Notes under the pieces: generated by a model | Told to the model about the DNA's origin: nothing | Database searches by the model: none | Seen by the model: the letters and a program-made list of their open reading frames with translations, nothing else | Shown: positions 52,468-61,772 of the stretch, piece after piece | Layout of the letters: each line of letters begins with the position of its first letter | Numbering within the stretch: the stretch's first letter is position 1 | Translations under genes and position numbers: made by a program | Assembly: GCA_964446685.1 (NCBI GenBank) | Contig: CAYUPO010000005.1 | Coordinates: 15,891 to 79,890 of the forward strand | From: CAZWRN01 sp964446685 | Lineage (GTDB): Bacteria > Patescibacteriota > Microgenomatia > Daviesbacterales > UBA10151 | DNA length: 64,000 nt | Reading direction: 5' to 3'

Positions 52468-53664
52468 TTATTTATAAACAACGGAAATATTACTAAATAT
52501 ATCCTGACAGATATGATCCCACAATCTATTTTTAATTATAAATTCCTTACCTTCATTACCAATCCTTTTCCTCTTGTAGAAATTGTTAAGTAAATCCAAA
52601 CATATTTTTGAAAAAAGTTTTTTGTTACCAACCGGTACAGTCACCATTCCTTTCGGATAATATGTCTGAAATGAAGGCAGATCATATCCAATCACCGGTA
52701 TACCAAAGATCATTGCTTCACTACTTGCCATCCCTCCACTATCAAACAAAGACGGATGAACCACCAACTTAGATTCAGAAAAAATCTGATATTTATCTTT
52801 TCCATCAAATACAAAGCCTTTTAGTATAATATTTTTGTCTAAATTATTTTCTTTAATTTTTAATTTCACTTTTTCCATCAAAGGACCATCCCCTATCATA
52901 CACAGGGTAGAATCATGTCTTTTTTTACAGACTAACTTCCAGATATCAACTAACTCCTCTACCCCTTTTTGAGGATGAAATCTACCCTGAAACACGGCAT
53001 CATACAGTTTTTTAGAATGTTTGGAAATTTTATAGGAATCAATTTTCTGTTTATCCACTGCTCCATATACCACACTAATCATTTTTTGTTTTAAATGTCT
53101 GGGAAAAGTCCTTTTTTCCTGTTCGTTATTTACCAGAACAAAATCCGCCAAATTGGCAATCAACCATTTTGTTGGCTGTTGGATCAACCAGTAGATTAAT
53201 GCTTTAAATCGATAGCGCTTAACGGTTGGATTTGTTGAATAACCAATAAACGGATTTGGGGCAGTCTGATACCAACTAGCTGTCCATTTTATATTTTGAT
53301 TCTTCAATTTGATTATCACGGCAGGAAATACATCCATCCAGAATTCACTGGCTGTGTAAATCATTTGATATTGCTTTACATCAGTTTTAACTGACCATAA
53401 TACAGCATATATAATCCTGACTAGATAGCTGATATTAAACCCCAGCCAATTCCATTTTTCTAAAGGTAGAATCTCAAATGTCCGGTTTTTTACAGGTTTA
53501 AGTTTCTGTCTTTGACACATCTCATATCCCTCTTCCCACAAAACCAGTTTAATATTAACTAAGCTCGACCATCTTCTGGCAAATTCAATAAAGATCCTGT
53601 CACCTCCGGAAATTCCTTTGCCATGGGCAGCTATTGCTAAAAACAACCAGTTATTTTTTTTCAT
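52468..53664 (-). CDS. Glycosyltransferase family 4
   Basis: 398 residues. N-terminal loop AAHGKGISGGDRIFIEFARRW; linker YDAVFQGRFHPQKGVEELVD; EX7E site VVHPSLFDSGGMASSEAMIFGIPVIGYDLPSF. The donor-side motif differs from the other GT4s (SGGMASSEAM rather than EGFG...EA), suggesting a distinct specificity. It overlaps the truncated giant membrane protein gene by 4 bp (ATGA). Confidence 0.87.
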   Translation of the reverse strand: MKKNNWLFLAIAAHGKGISGGDRIFIEFARRWSSLVNIKLVLWEEGYEMCQRQKLKPVKNRTFEILPLEKWNWLGFNISYLVRIIYAVLWSVKTDVKQYQMIYTASEFWMDVFPAVIIKLKNQNIKWTASWYQTAPNPFIGYSTNPTVKRYRFKALIYWLIQQPTKWLIANLADFVLVNNEQEKRTFPRHLKQKMISVVYGAVDKQKIDSYKISKHSKKLYDAVFQGRFHPQKGVEELVDIWKLVCKKRHDSTLCMIGDGPLMEKVKLKIKENNLDKNIILKGFVFDGKDKYQIFSESKLVVHPSLFDSGGMASSEAMIFGIPVIGYDLPSFQTYYPKGMVTVPVGNKKLFSKICLDLLNNFYKRKRIGNEGKEFIIKNRLWDHICQDIFSNISVVYK

Positions 53665-55481
53665 ATATCAGACCCCTTTAGTTTAATCATTTTCTTTAGG
53701 AAATTATTATCTTTAAAAAAGAGCAACAGTGAAGTAATTAAACAAATACTAAAAACAAACTGGACAAATGGCCATAAAACTTTCATCAATACCTGCGGCA
53801 TATACACAATTCCAAAAATTTGGCCTCTATTGTTTGTCACCCAACCATTTGCATAGCCATTAATAACAAAGTGCTCTTTTTCATCCAGTTTAGGCAAAAA
53901 AAGGATTTTTAAGTTGTTTATAAAAGTATCATCCATTTGTAATTCAGAATTCAATGGAAGAACTTTCCACTCAGTATTAAAAGTTTTTGACAGATAAAAC
54001 AACTTCGGATCCGCACTATCAAAATGTATTAAAAACCTCATCTGGTTATATTTTTTAATTAAATTAATTCTGGAAGTAAAAAATGTATCTGTAGCAAAAC
54101 TTAATTTCTGTCCATTAGAAATGACAAATTGAGTCTGATTTAGATCAACTTTATTCGCTTCATAAAATAGCTCATTAAAACTTTTAACCTGTCTAATTTG
54201 GGCTAAATCATCTACTTCAGACAACAAAGAATAGTTATTCAGCTGAAAAATCTGAGAATCAGAAATCGTATTAATTAGTTCAGTATCAGTTTTTTCTTGT
54301 TTCGAAACAATATTAACTAAATCCAGTTTATTTTCACTTGAAACAACTACTTCAGGACGGGTTATCAGATATCTAATTCTTAAAAGAGCTAAGGCTCCAC
54401 TAACATCCTGATTACCTATCTCTTTTTTTAAGGCAGTTAAATAAGGAATTGTTCCTTCCTGCGTCAGTACCGGAGTACTTATCAGCTGATAAACAGGATC
54501 ATTTCCATGATAATCACCTCCCCATTTGTAACTGGCACCCAAACTTGGCAAAAAAGGCAAAAACAAAGTTAAATGATCCTCTGGGTTATTCTGACTTAAC
54601 CACAGATTAATTTGGCTATATTTATCCGGAATTTGTGACATAGTACCCCAGCCAATCAATTCACCATTCCACATCGGCCACACCAGAATTCCCTGCAAAA
54701 CAATTACCAGCAAACTAATTACAGCAACTGTTTTTTTAAGAGACTGTGTTACCTGAAATATAAACTTATAAATACTTAACATTCCCAAACCATACAAGGC
54801 TGAGTATGCCAATAAATAAACCAATCCAAACTTTTCATAAGGATTTCTAAAAACCTGGACAAGTGAAACATGCTCAAATAAGTAAGTAAAAACAGCTCCA
54901 AATGGAGGATTTGATCCCATGCAAACTATAAATCCAATCACAAACAAACTAGCTAAAAAAGTATATGAGAAACTTTTATACCACCGCACTGAGCAAAAAA
55001 TAACCAGCGGCAGTAGAAAACTAATCAAAATCAAACCCCAGTTATCATAAACAGTTCCATAAAAATCCGGACCAAAACGGATTGCGTGAAACAAACGAAT
55101 TGTATTAATAAAAGGCACCTGCTGACTGACAGCCTGAAAAGATTCCAAAGCATTCTGGAATCCTGATCCCTCAGTTAAATAAGCACTTGGTGCATATGCA
55201 ACAAATACAATCAGCCACCAACTATTTATCATCACCCACCCGGTAAAATAAACAAACATACCCAAAGTTATTTTTTTTATCACCGAAATATTTTTAATGT
55301 TCTTTAGAAAATAAACTATGAAATAAACTCCCATTAAAACCCATAATGAAATAGCATACGATGGATTTCCCATAGCTGAGGAAAAAATAAATGAAATTAA
55401 TAACCCCAAAAACAAATAAAGGTATTTGGCTTTATCAATGTAAAGCACAAAAAGCCAAAGAAATAATGGATAGTACAAATA
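53661..55481 (-). CDS. AftD/YfhO-like GT-C membrane protein, 5' end in gap
   Basis: At least 606 residues; the frame is open into the gap and lacks its first membrane segments (the first visible codons are not a true start). It has the family loop MGSNPPFGAVFTYLF then LVQVFRNPYEKFGLVY, and ends HFVINGYANGWVTNNRG, like the protein at 32119 (HFLVNSYANGWIL). About 8 membrane segments remain visible, then an outer domain of about 330 residues and a final membrane helix. Third member of the giant family in this window. Confidence 0.8.
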   Translation of the reverse strand, partial: YLYYPLFLWLFVLYIDKAKYLYLFLGLLISFIFSSAMGNPSYAISLWVLMGVYFIVYFLKNIKNISVIKKITLGMFVYFTGWVMINSWWLIVFVAYAPSAYLTEGSGFQNALESFQAVSQQVPFINTIRLFHAIRFGPDFYGTVYDNWGLILISFLLPLVIFCSVRWYKSFSYTFLASLFVIGFIVCMGSNPPFGAVFTYLFEHVSLVQVFRNPYEKFGLVYLLAYSALYGLGMLSIYKFIFQVTQSLKKTVAVISLLVIVLQGILVWPMWNGELIGWGTMSQIPDKYSQINLWLSQNNPEDHLTLFLPFLPSLGASYKWGGDYHGNDPVYQLISTPVLTQEGTIPYLTALKKEIGNQDVSGALALLRIRYLITRPEVVVSSENKLDLVNIVSKQEKTDTELINTISDSQIFQLNNYSLLSEVDDLAQIRQVKSFNELFYEANKVDLNQTQFVISNGQKLSFATDTFFTSRINLIKKYNQMRFLIHFDSADPKLFYLSKTFNTEWKVLPLNSELQMDDTFINNLKILFLPKLDEKEHFVINGYANGWVTNNRGQIFGIVYMPQVLMKVLWPFVQFVFSICLITSLLLFFKDNNFLKKMIKLKGSDI

Positions 55482-55581
55482 NNNNNNNNNNNNNNNNNNN
55501 NNNNNNNNNNNNNNNNNNNNNNNNNNNNNNNNNNNNNNNNNNNNNNNNNNNNNNNNNNNNNNNNNNNNNNNNNNNNNNNNN
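55482..55581. other. Assembly gap (100 N)
   Basis: Exactly 100 N. It removes the 5' end of the giant membrane protein gene on the left and the first base(s) of the formyltransferase gene on the right. Confidence 0.98.
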
Positions 55582-56231
55582 TGGGAAAACAGGTAATTGT
55601 TTTAGGAAAAGGCAAACTCGCTATTAAAGTCGCGAACTGGTTTCTTACTCATAAATCTTATACCCTGGCAGCTGTTGTACCTGTAATCCCGGAACCAACC
55701 TGGACCTCATCACTATCCAAATGGGCTGATAAAAAAAATATTCCTATAATTAAATCTGGTCATTTCAAAGATATTCCTGATGTTTTAGATAAAAAATGGA
55801 AAATAGATCTGGCTGTTTCAGTTACCTACGATAAAATTATCAAAGACTGGTTTATCCAAAAATGCCAGCGAATTATAAATATCCACAACAGCCCGCTTCC
55901 CAAATATCGCGGGGTTTCTCCTATCAACTGGGCTTTAAAAAATAATGAAAACCTTCACGGAGTTACAATTCATGAAATAACACCCGGAATTGATGACGGA
56001 CCAATATGGGGTCAGGTAATATTCCCCATCTATCCAGTAGTGGATGAAGTCAAAGATGTTTATAGCAGATGTCTGGATTTTGGCTGGACACTATTTAAAA
56101 CAGTAATGCCATTAATAGATCAAATCACACCAACTCAGCAAATAGATGCTAAGGCAACTTACTACGATCTGTCAAAAAATGATTTACTCGGAGAAAGACG
56201 GTTTTTCACCAAGAAACAATCACTTAAATAA
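55582..56231 (+). CDS. Formyltransferase-like enzyme (probable sugar N-formyltransferase), start in gap
   Basis: The sequence after the gap starts TG GGA AAA CAG, so the initiating A is the last missing base; the protein is then 216 residues. Rossmann start GKQVIVLGKGKLAIKV. Catalytic triad of the formyltransferase family: Asn100 and His102 in NIHNSPLPKYRG, and Asp138 in PGIDDGPI. N10-formyl-tetrahydrofolate is the usual donor. It is much shorter than methionyl-tRNA formyltransferase (about 310), lacking the C-terminal OB domain, which favours a sugar N-formyltransferase (VioF, QdtF, WlaRD class). Neighbouring aminotransferase and oxidoreductase genes support an amino sugar substrate. It converges with the next gene (12 bp overlap). 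Confidence 0.82.
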
Positions 56232-57224
56232 CACCGACTTACCAGTTTTAATTGACTTATCACAAGCCTCAAGCAATTTAACAATTCGGACATTTAATTC
56301 TGCGTTTTCATAATTAATCTTATTTTTAGATATTTGACTAACTATTTCATCTATCTCAAGATAAATAGCCTCCTCAACTTTCAGTTTTGGAATTACCACA
56401 TCACCACTTCTATAAATTGGTTTCATATAGGAAATATCTTCAGTAGAAACATCGATCCCTTTATCATAAACTTTAATTTTCTCGTCAGGCTCAACATCAT
56501 CAAAAAAAATCATTTTTTTACTACCACCTATTAAAACAGTTCTCATTTTTATTGGTGATAACCAAGAAACATGAATATGAGCGATAAATCCCTCAGTGTA
56601 GTGAATTGTCAGATGCGCCATTTCATAGTTTTTAGAACTTTGATAATGCTTTGAAGCAGTGGCAAACACTTTGATTGGTTTTAACCCAAATCCCCAATCA
56701 ATAATTGAAAAATCATGCGGTGCCAAATCCCAGATCACATTAACCTCTTTCTGAATCAGCCCCAGATTGGCTCTAGTTGAATCATAATAAAGTGGTTTGC
56801 CTAGTGAATTTTTCTTTATTGAATCCTTAATATATTTAACAGCTCCAGTATACAAATAGGTCAGATCTCCATAAAGTAAAAGTTGTTTTTGCTGAGCAAT
56901 TTTAAGCAGTTTTTGAGCGTCTTTAGAATCAGTAGTCATCGGTTTTGCGATCAGCAGGTGTTTATTTGCTTTTAATACATCCATCGCTATCTGAAAATGG
57001 GTTTCCGGCGGAGTCACAACCATGACCAGATTTACTGTGGGATCCTGTAGAATTTCCTGATAATTTGCAGTTAATTTAATCTGTGGGTAATATTTATGAA
57101 CTTCCTCCCTCGATTTTAAAGACAAATCACAGGCCCAGGCAATCTCAGTTTGGGGATGCCTGATAAAATTACGGACAAAGTTTGGCCCCCAGTAACCAAG
57201 TCCGATCACAGCCACTTTAATCAT
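56220..57224 (-). CDS. Gfo/Idh/MocA family sugar oxidoreductase
   Basis: 334 residues. Rossmann start VAVIGLGYWGPNFVRNF, WACDLSLKSRE, VVTPPETHFQIAMDVL, and the usual EKP as AKP in LLIAKPMT. The second half is the beta-sheet substrate domain, with DLAPHDFSIIDWGFG carrying the active-site His (LAPHD). The GYWGPNxVRNF start is like WbpB/WlbA, which oxidise C3 of UDP-GlcNAc uronic acid before a DegT aminotransferase acts; the next gene is such an aminotransferase, overlapping by 8 bp. Confidence 0.88.
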   Translation of the reverse strand: MIKVAVIGLGYWGPNFVRNFIRHPQTEIAWACDLSLKSREEVHKYYPQIKLTANYQEILQDPTVNLVMVVTPPETHFQIAMDVLKANKHLLIAKPMTTDSKDAQKLLKIAQQKQLLLYGDLTYLYTGAVKYIKDSIKKNSLGKPLYYDSTRANLGLIQKEVNVIWDLAPHDFSIIDWGFGLKPIKVFATASKHYQSSKNYEMAHLTIHYTEGFIAHIHVSWLSPIKMRTVLIGGSKKMIFFDDVEPDEKIKVYDKGIDVSTEDISYMKPIYRSGDVVIPKLKVEEAIYLEIDEIVSQISKNKINYENAELNVRIVKLLEACDKSIKTGKSVLFK

Positions 57225-58341
57225 TAAGATAAAAATCCTTTATTTTTTTTACTATCCAGTCCTGTTGCTCTTTGGTTATTTCAGGAAATAAAGGTAATGA
57301 TAATATCTGCTGCGCCAATTTCTCTGATACCGGAAAGTCTCCAGCCTGATGTCTCAGAAATTCAAGAGATTTTTGCAGATGCACCGGAACAGGATAATGA
57401 ATACCTGTTTGTATTCCATTATCAAGTAAATATTTCTGAAGCTGATTTCTTTGAGGAACATTGATGACAAATAAATGATAAACCGATGCTGCCTTTTGAT
57501 CATCTTCAAAAACTTTAATAAAAGGAACATCTATTTCTTTCAGTAGTTTTGTGTAATATCTGGCAGCTTGCTGCCTTTTTTTATTCCATGAATTTAGATG
57601 TTTTAATTTAACTTCCAAAATTGCTGCCTGAATCGCATCCATACGACTATTAAAGCCAATAATGTCAAAAACATACTTTTTTGAAGTACCATATTCTCTC
57701 AACAGTTTAATTTTGTTCATTAACCGAACTGAATTGGTTGTAATTGCTCCAGCATCTCCATAAGCGCCCAAGTTTTTGCCGGGATAAAAACTAAAAGCTG
57801 CCAAATCTCCGATTGACCCTACTTTTTGGTCATTATAATAAGCTCCATGAGCCTGACAGGCATCTTCAATAATTTTCAGATTGTTTTTTTTAGCAATTTT
57901 TACAATAGTTTTCATTTCAGACGGTTTACCAAACAAATGAACCGGCATTATGACTTTGGTTTTTGAAGTTATTTTTCTTTCTAAATCTACAATATCAATA
58001 TTGGCCGTTTTTTCATCAACATCAACTAATACCGGGGTTGCACCGGTATACAATATGGCATATACACTGGCAATAAAAGTATTGGCCGGAACAATTACTT
58101 CATCACCCGCTTTAACATCCAAAGCTAACAATCCCAAATGTAATGCATCTGTTCCAGATGCCACACCAACACAAAATTTAGACTGACAAAACTTAGCAAA
58201 TTTCTCCTCAAAAGAAACCACATATTTACTTTGAATATAAGCACCGGAGGCAATTACTTCTAAAACCTTATGATCAATTTCTGATTGAATACTATGGTAA
58301 TTTTGAGGCAGATCGACTAGTGGTATCTGATTTTTATTCAT
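57217..58341 (-). CDS. DegT/DnrJ/EryC1 sugar aminotransferase (PLP)
   Basis: 374 residues, full length. IPLVDLPQNYHSI start, SGTDALHLGLLAL, EVIVPANTFIAS, VHLFGKP, IEDACQAHGAYYN, and the PLP-lysine Lys189 in FSFYPGKNLGAYGDAGA, then REYGTSKKYVFDIIGFNSRMDAIQAAIL. Typical of enzymes that aminate C3 or C4 of nucleotide keto-sugars (WbpE, QdtB, FdtB). With the Gfo/Idh/MocA and formyltransferase genes it implies a 3-amino sugar that is formylated or acetylated. Confidence 0.93.
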   Translation of the reverse strand: MNKNQIPLVDLPQNYHSIQSEIDHKVLEVIASGAYIQSKYVVSFEEKFAKFCQSKFCVGVASGTDALHLGLLALDVKAGDEVIVPANTFIASVYAILYTGATPVLVDVDEKTANIDIVDLERKITSKTKVIMPVHLFGKPSEMKTIVKIAKKNNLKIIEDACQAHGAYYNDQKVGSIGDLAAFSFYPGKNLGAYGDAGAITTNSVRLMNKIKLLREYGTSKKYVFDIIGFNSRMDAIQAAILEVKLKHLNSWNKKRQQAARYYTKLLKEIDVPFIKVFEDDQKAASVYHLFVINVPQRNQLQKYLLDNGIQTGIHYPVPVHLQKSLEFLRHQAGDFPVSEKLAQQILSLPLFPEITKEQQDWIVKKIKDFYLND

Positions 58342-58368
58342 AATATCGGGTTGATAATAGCATATATA

Positions 58369-59415
58369 TTAGCGACCATAATGACCAACTTCCACCTTAA
58401 CTCCCAATAACTTAATCATTCCAAAATAACTAATTAAACCCAATGTATACCAGGTCAGTATAGGATGCAATAAATAGATTTTTTTCTGACGACTAAGTGA
58501 TAAATAAATACCATCCAAAATCGGAAAAAATAAACTAAGCGCATAACCAATAAACAGATATCGACGCCATTTATACCAGCTGGTCTGGTAATTGTCACGT
58601 CCGGTAAACCCACCTTTGCCCATATCGGTATTAAATATATTATTCTTTACTCTTGAGGATAATTTTTTAAGATATTTATTCAGACTGGAAACTGAATCAT
58701 GCGAAGTAAAATCATTCTTACTTAAAGCCAAAAGTCCTCCACGAGCTGTAATAAGATAAAAAAGATGCGCCAAAAGACCCGGATTTTTTTTAATTTGAGT
58801 AAATTTTTTCTTGGCGTACTCTAGATCAATCATACTTCCTCCCGCCCATAATTCAATTAGAGGCAACGGCAATACATTTTTAAAATCTATCACAATACAA
58901 TCCTGATCTTCATAAAGAAGCTGCTTTGAAAAACGCTTTGTAAAGTCTGGTATCAAATACTGATCTCCTTTTGATTCACGATAAATAAAAAATGAAAATG
59001 GATCACCAAATTCATTAATATAGTTATTAATCTGACTAGAATAGTCAGGCGTTTTATATCCGCCTAACATTGCAGCTCTAATGCCATGAATTTTTTTGAT
59101 AGCTGACAATTTAATTTCTAAACTTTTGTTATTGCTTAATACCTCATCACTATCTAAAAAAATCAAATACTGTCCTTTAGCCTGATAAAATCCGAGATAC
59201 TTTGCATAAATAAGTTCAGTTTTGGGATTAGGAATTAATCTCGTTTTGTATTTTTTTGCAATTTTTAAAGTTTTATCAACAGATCCACCATCAATAATTA
59301 ATGTTTCAATCTGGCTTTTAGGATAAGTCTGTTTTTTAATTGACTCTAATGTAGCTTTTAAAGTTTTTTCAGAGTTAAAAGTTGCAATGGCAATACTTAT
59401 TAACGGATGTTTCAT
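58369..59415 (-). CDS. Glycosyltransferase family 2
   Basis: 348 residues. IAIATFNSEKTLKATL, TLIIDGGSVDKT, YLIFLDSDEVLS (DxD as DSD). The central part is unusual (residues 120-240), then a C-terminal hydrophobic segment (YLFIGYALSLFFPILDGIYL and HPILTWYTLGLISYFGM) suggests membrane association. Transcribed from its own near-leaderless promoter, divergent from the acyltransferase gene. Confidence 0.85.
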   Translation of the reverse strand: MKHPLISIAIATFNSEKTLKATLESIKKQTYPKSQIETLIIDGGSVDKTLKIAKKYKTRLIPNPKTELIYAKYLGFYQAKGQYLIFLDSDEVLSNNKSLEIKLSAIKKIHGIRAAMLGGYKTPDYSSQINNYINEFGDPFSFFIYRESKGDQYLIPDFTKRFSKQLLYEDQDCIVIDFKNVLPLPLIELWAGGSMIDLEYAKKKFTQIKKNPGLLAHLFYLITARGGLLALSKNDFTSHDSVSSLNKYLKKLSSRVKNNIFNTDMGKGGFTGRDNYQTSWYKWRRYLFIGYALSLFFPILDGIYLSLSRQKKIYLLHPILTWYTLGLISYFGMIKLLGVKVEVGHYGR

Positions 59416-59423
59416 TTCAACTT

Positions 59424-59451
59424 AGTATATAGTATAAATTCCTCTAGACAA
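59424..59451 (-). promoter_or_regulatory. Promoter of the 58369-59415 GT2 gene, facing the acyltransferase gene
   Basis: On the minus strand: TTGTCT (59446-59451), 16-bp spacer, TATACT (59424-59429), then 8 nt to the ATG. On the plus strand TATAAA (59433-59438) lies 14 nt before the acyltransferase ATG, so the two promoters interleave within about 30 bp. Confidence 0.5.
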
Positions 59452-59452
59452 G

Positions 59453-59965
59453 ATGAATTTTTTATATGGCACAATGATTTATATGATAGCTTCTCTCAGA
59501 GCTTTATTTTGGTCTTTCTTTCTTAAAAAAATCGGAAAAAACGTCTCTATCATGAGTAATGTGACATTTATGAGTCCTCAGAAAATCGAAATTGGAAATC
59601 ATGTACTCATAAATACTGGTAGTAAAATTGGCGGTCAGAATGGAGTTAAAATCGGCAATTTCGTTTTAATTGGATACAATGTCAATCTGGTTTCAGAAAA
59701 TCATGCTTTTACAAATCCAACTCTTCCTATAAAAAAACAGGGGTATTTTGGCGGACCAATTATTTTAGAAGATGATATCTGGATTGGAGCAAATGTGGTT
59801 ATTTTACCTTCAGTTAAAATTGGCCGTGGCGCAATTATCGGTGCCAATGCTGTCGTAACTAAAAATGTGAAACCATTTTCGATTGTCGGAGGAGTTCCGG
59901 CAAAACATATTAAGTACCGCTTTGATCAAAAACAAATAGCTAAATCTAAAAAGCTAAAATTTTAG
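59453..59965 (+). CDS. Hexapeptide-repeat acetyltransferase
   Basis: 170 residues. An N-terminal hydrophobic helix (about 8-25) precedes left-handed beta-helix rungs: IGKNVSIMSNVTFM, IEIGNHVLINTGSKIG, VKIGNFVLIGYNVNLVSENHAF (catalytic His in SENHAF), PIILEDDIWIGANVVILPSVKIGRGAIIGANAVVTKNV, and GGVPAKHIKYRF. Maltose acetyltransferase-like class (WcaF/CapG type). It could add acetyl to the same amino sugar or to a hydroxyl group. It converges with the epimerase gene, overlapping 12 bp. Confidence 0.9.
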   Translation: MNFLYGTMIYMIASLRALFWSFFLKKIGKNVSIMSNVTFMSPQKIEIGNHVLINTGSKIGGQNGVKIGNFVLIGYNVNLVSENHAFTNPTLPIKKQGYFGGPIILEDDIWIGANVVILPSVKIGRGAIIGANAVVTKNVKPFSIVGGVPAKHIKYRFDQKQIAKSKKLKF

Positions 59966-60926
59966 AAGTGTATCTACCACAATTTTCGCTGGACTTTTTT
60001 TCATCTGAATTGGCTTTTTTTGATAAAGTTTATAATTTTTAAAAAAATCACCCATTATCTTAAAATCACTATTACTTATTACAGCATTTTGTCCTATTCC
60101 CTCGGTCTGAACTGAAAAATCAGTTAAACCAAGATAAGGTTTACCCAAATAATAGGCTTCCTGCTGAATAGTAGCACTATCCGTTGCTATAAATTCAGCA
60201 CCTTTTAAAACTTTAAGAAACTCAGGATAGGTTAACTGAGAGATAATTTTAATTTTTCTTTTACCAAGATTCAATGAATTAATGATCTCAACCGTTAGTG
60301 GATGGTTTAGTAAAACACAAGTTAGATTTTTAGGAGCATTATTAATCACAAATTGCATATTAGTTTTGGTCCATTTTTTTCTAAATAAAACATGCTCTTG
60401 TCTGTGAACTATCAATAAATAATATTTCCCTTCTTTAATAAACTTAGGCGCATTCACTTTTTTCTTCATTGCCCACCAAAAAGATTCGATATTGGTATTA
60501 AAGTAGGTACTNNNNNNNNNNNNNNNNNNNNNNNNNNNNNNNNNNNNNNNNNNNNNNNNNNNNNNNNNNNNNNNNNNNNNNNNNNNNNNNNNNNNNNNNN
60601 NNNNNNNNNNNTTTTTCTCTCGGTAAATTGTGAAATTCATTCCAAAAGATATTTATTCCTTTAAATAAAGCCTGAAAAACCCAATAAATAAAAATCATCA
60701 TTGATGATTTGTTGGTTTTGGTAACTAATTTAATATCCGGTTTGATTTCACCAAGATAATCTTTAAAGTCCGGATAATTAATTTGGTTTTGACCTGAATC
60801 AATGATCTGAAATTTTATTTTTCTTTTTTGGAATTCACGCATAATCGGAGTTAATTTACCAAACTCCGCTACTGTTCCAATAAAAAAATAAAACTTTTTT
60901 TGAGAATTGGCTTTATGTACGGCCAT
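59954..60926 (-). CDS. UDP-GlcNAc 2-epimerase (WecB/WbpI) family protein, split by gap
   Basis: Both sides of the gap belong to one gene: the N-terminal part (60612-60926) has KKFYFFIGTVAEFGKLTPIMREF, and the C-terminal part (59954-60511) has LLIVHRQEHV, KIISQLTYPEFLKVLKGAEFIATDSATIQQEAYYLGKP. These match the two GT-B lobes and the GTRPEx start and DSGGxxEEA-type site of 2-epimerases. Two changes are odd: GTRPE is GTVAE, losing the Arg, and DSGG is DSAT. The gap length is unknown, so the frames on the two sides do not match in the given coordinates. Expected role: C2 epimerisation of a UDP-amino sugar, or hydrolysis. Confidence 0.8.
60512..60611. other. Assembly gap (100 N)
   Basis: Exactly 100 N inside the epimerase-family gene. 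The real distance is not known. Confidence 0.98.
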
Positions 60927-60932
60927 GGATTA

Positions 60933-61772
60933 TTAAATTTTAATTGCTTTCACAAAAACACCTGCTCCACTATTTTTAGGCTGATATAGATCATTTAATG
61001 AATCTACCAGTCGAAAAAAACCAAATCCATATTTAACCATTGGAGAAAGTGGTTGTTTCACATGATATTTACTTATTGCTTTAACAATTTTTTCAGATGT
61101 TCCTTTTCCATAAACAATCCTAGCAGCAAGATTGACAATATGATGATTAAAAGGCAAACACCAGAAAGTTAACGACTCAGCTTTTTCAACCTTCAATTTT
61201 GCTTTTTCAACAACCTTCTGCATTTGATCAACTGTATATAAACGAATATGGTTAAACCAAAGTCCTGCCCAAAAACCATCCTTAATATGATCTCGGGTAA
61301 AAAGCTCCATCAATTTATTTACCGGATCCCAAAGAAATGGATAATTTGCATTTGGTACTGTTAAGCACAAAATACCATTTTTCTTTAAAACTCTTGCCAC
61401 TTCTCTGATTCCTTTAACATCATTTGGCAAATGTTCAGCAACTTCAGACATCACAACTTTATCAAAAAAATTATCCTTAAAAGACAGTTTTTTCATTAAA
61501 TCTGCTTGCTTTAAAGGAATTTTTTTACCTGCCAGATTTACTTTTGCCGATTTTAAAGCCAAGGGGTCAAAATCTGTACCAAAAAGCTTTAGTTTGATTC
61601 CTAAATTTGATAACAAAAATAGATAAAATCCATCACCACAGCCAACATCAAGAATTTTGTCTCCTGGCTTAGGATCCAAATCAATAATCATTTTCCTGGC
61701 CCGTCGTCTTAAGGCAATATCACCAACATGATCTAGCAGCTGTTCCAGTTTTTGTAATTGTTTTTTAGTCAT
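60933..61772 (-). CDS. SAM-dependent methyltransferase
   Basis: 279 residues. ILDVGCGDGFYLFLL, FGTDFDPLALKSA, FDKVVMSEVAEHLPNDVKG, LKKNGILCLTVPNANYPFLWDPVNKLME: the Methyltransf_11 pattern with the C-terminal ARLYTVDQMQ-like helix (HIRLYTVDQMQKVVEKA). It ends in a stretch shared with dolichol-type sugar enzymes. Probably methylates a sugar or lipid-linked intermediate. It lies between the epimerase-like gene (6 bp) and the GT4 gene, which it overlaps by 8 bp. Confidence 0.87.
   Translation of the reverse strand: MTKKQLQKLEQLLDHVGDIALRRRARKMIIDLDPKPGDKILDVGCGDGFYLFLLSNLGIKLKLFGTDFDPLALKSAKVNLAGKKIPLKQADLMKKLSFKDNFFDKVVMSEVAEHLPNDVKGIREVARVLKKNGILCLTVPNANYPFLWDPVNKLMELFTRDHIKDGFWAGLWFNHIRLYTVDQMQKVVEKAKLKVEKAESLTFWCLPFNHHIVNLAARIVYGKGTSEKIVKAISKYHVKQPLSPMVKYGFGFFRLVDSLNDLYQPKNSGAGVFVKAIKI

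Noticed and set aside
59954..60926. Two separate genes at 59954-60640 and 60498-60926
   Set aside because: They are the two ends of one epimerase-family gene; the apparent frameshift comes from the arbitrary 100-N gap length.
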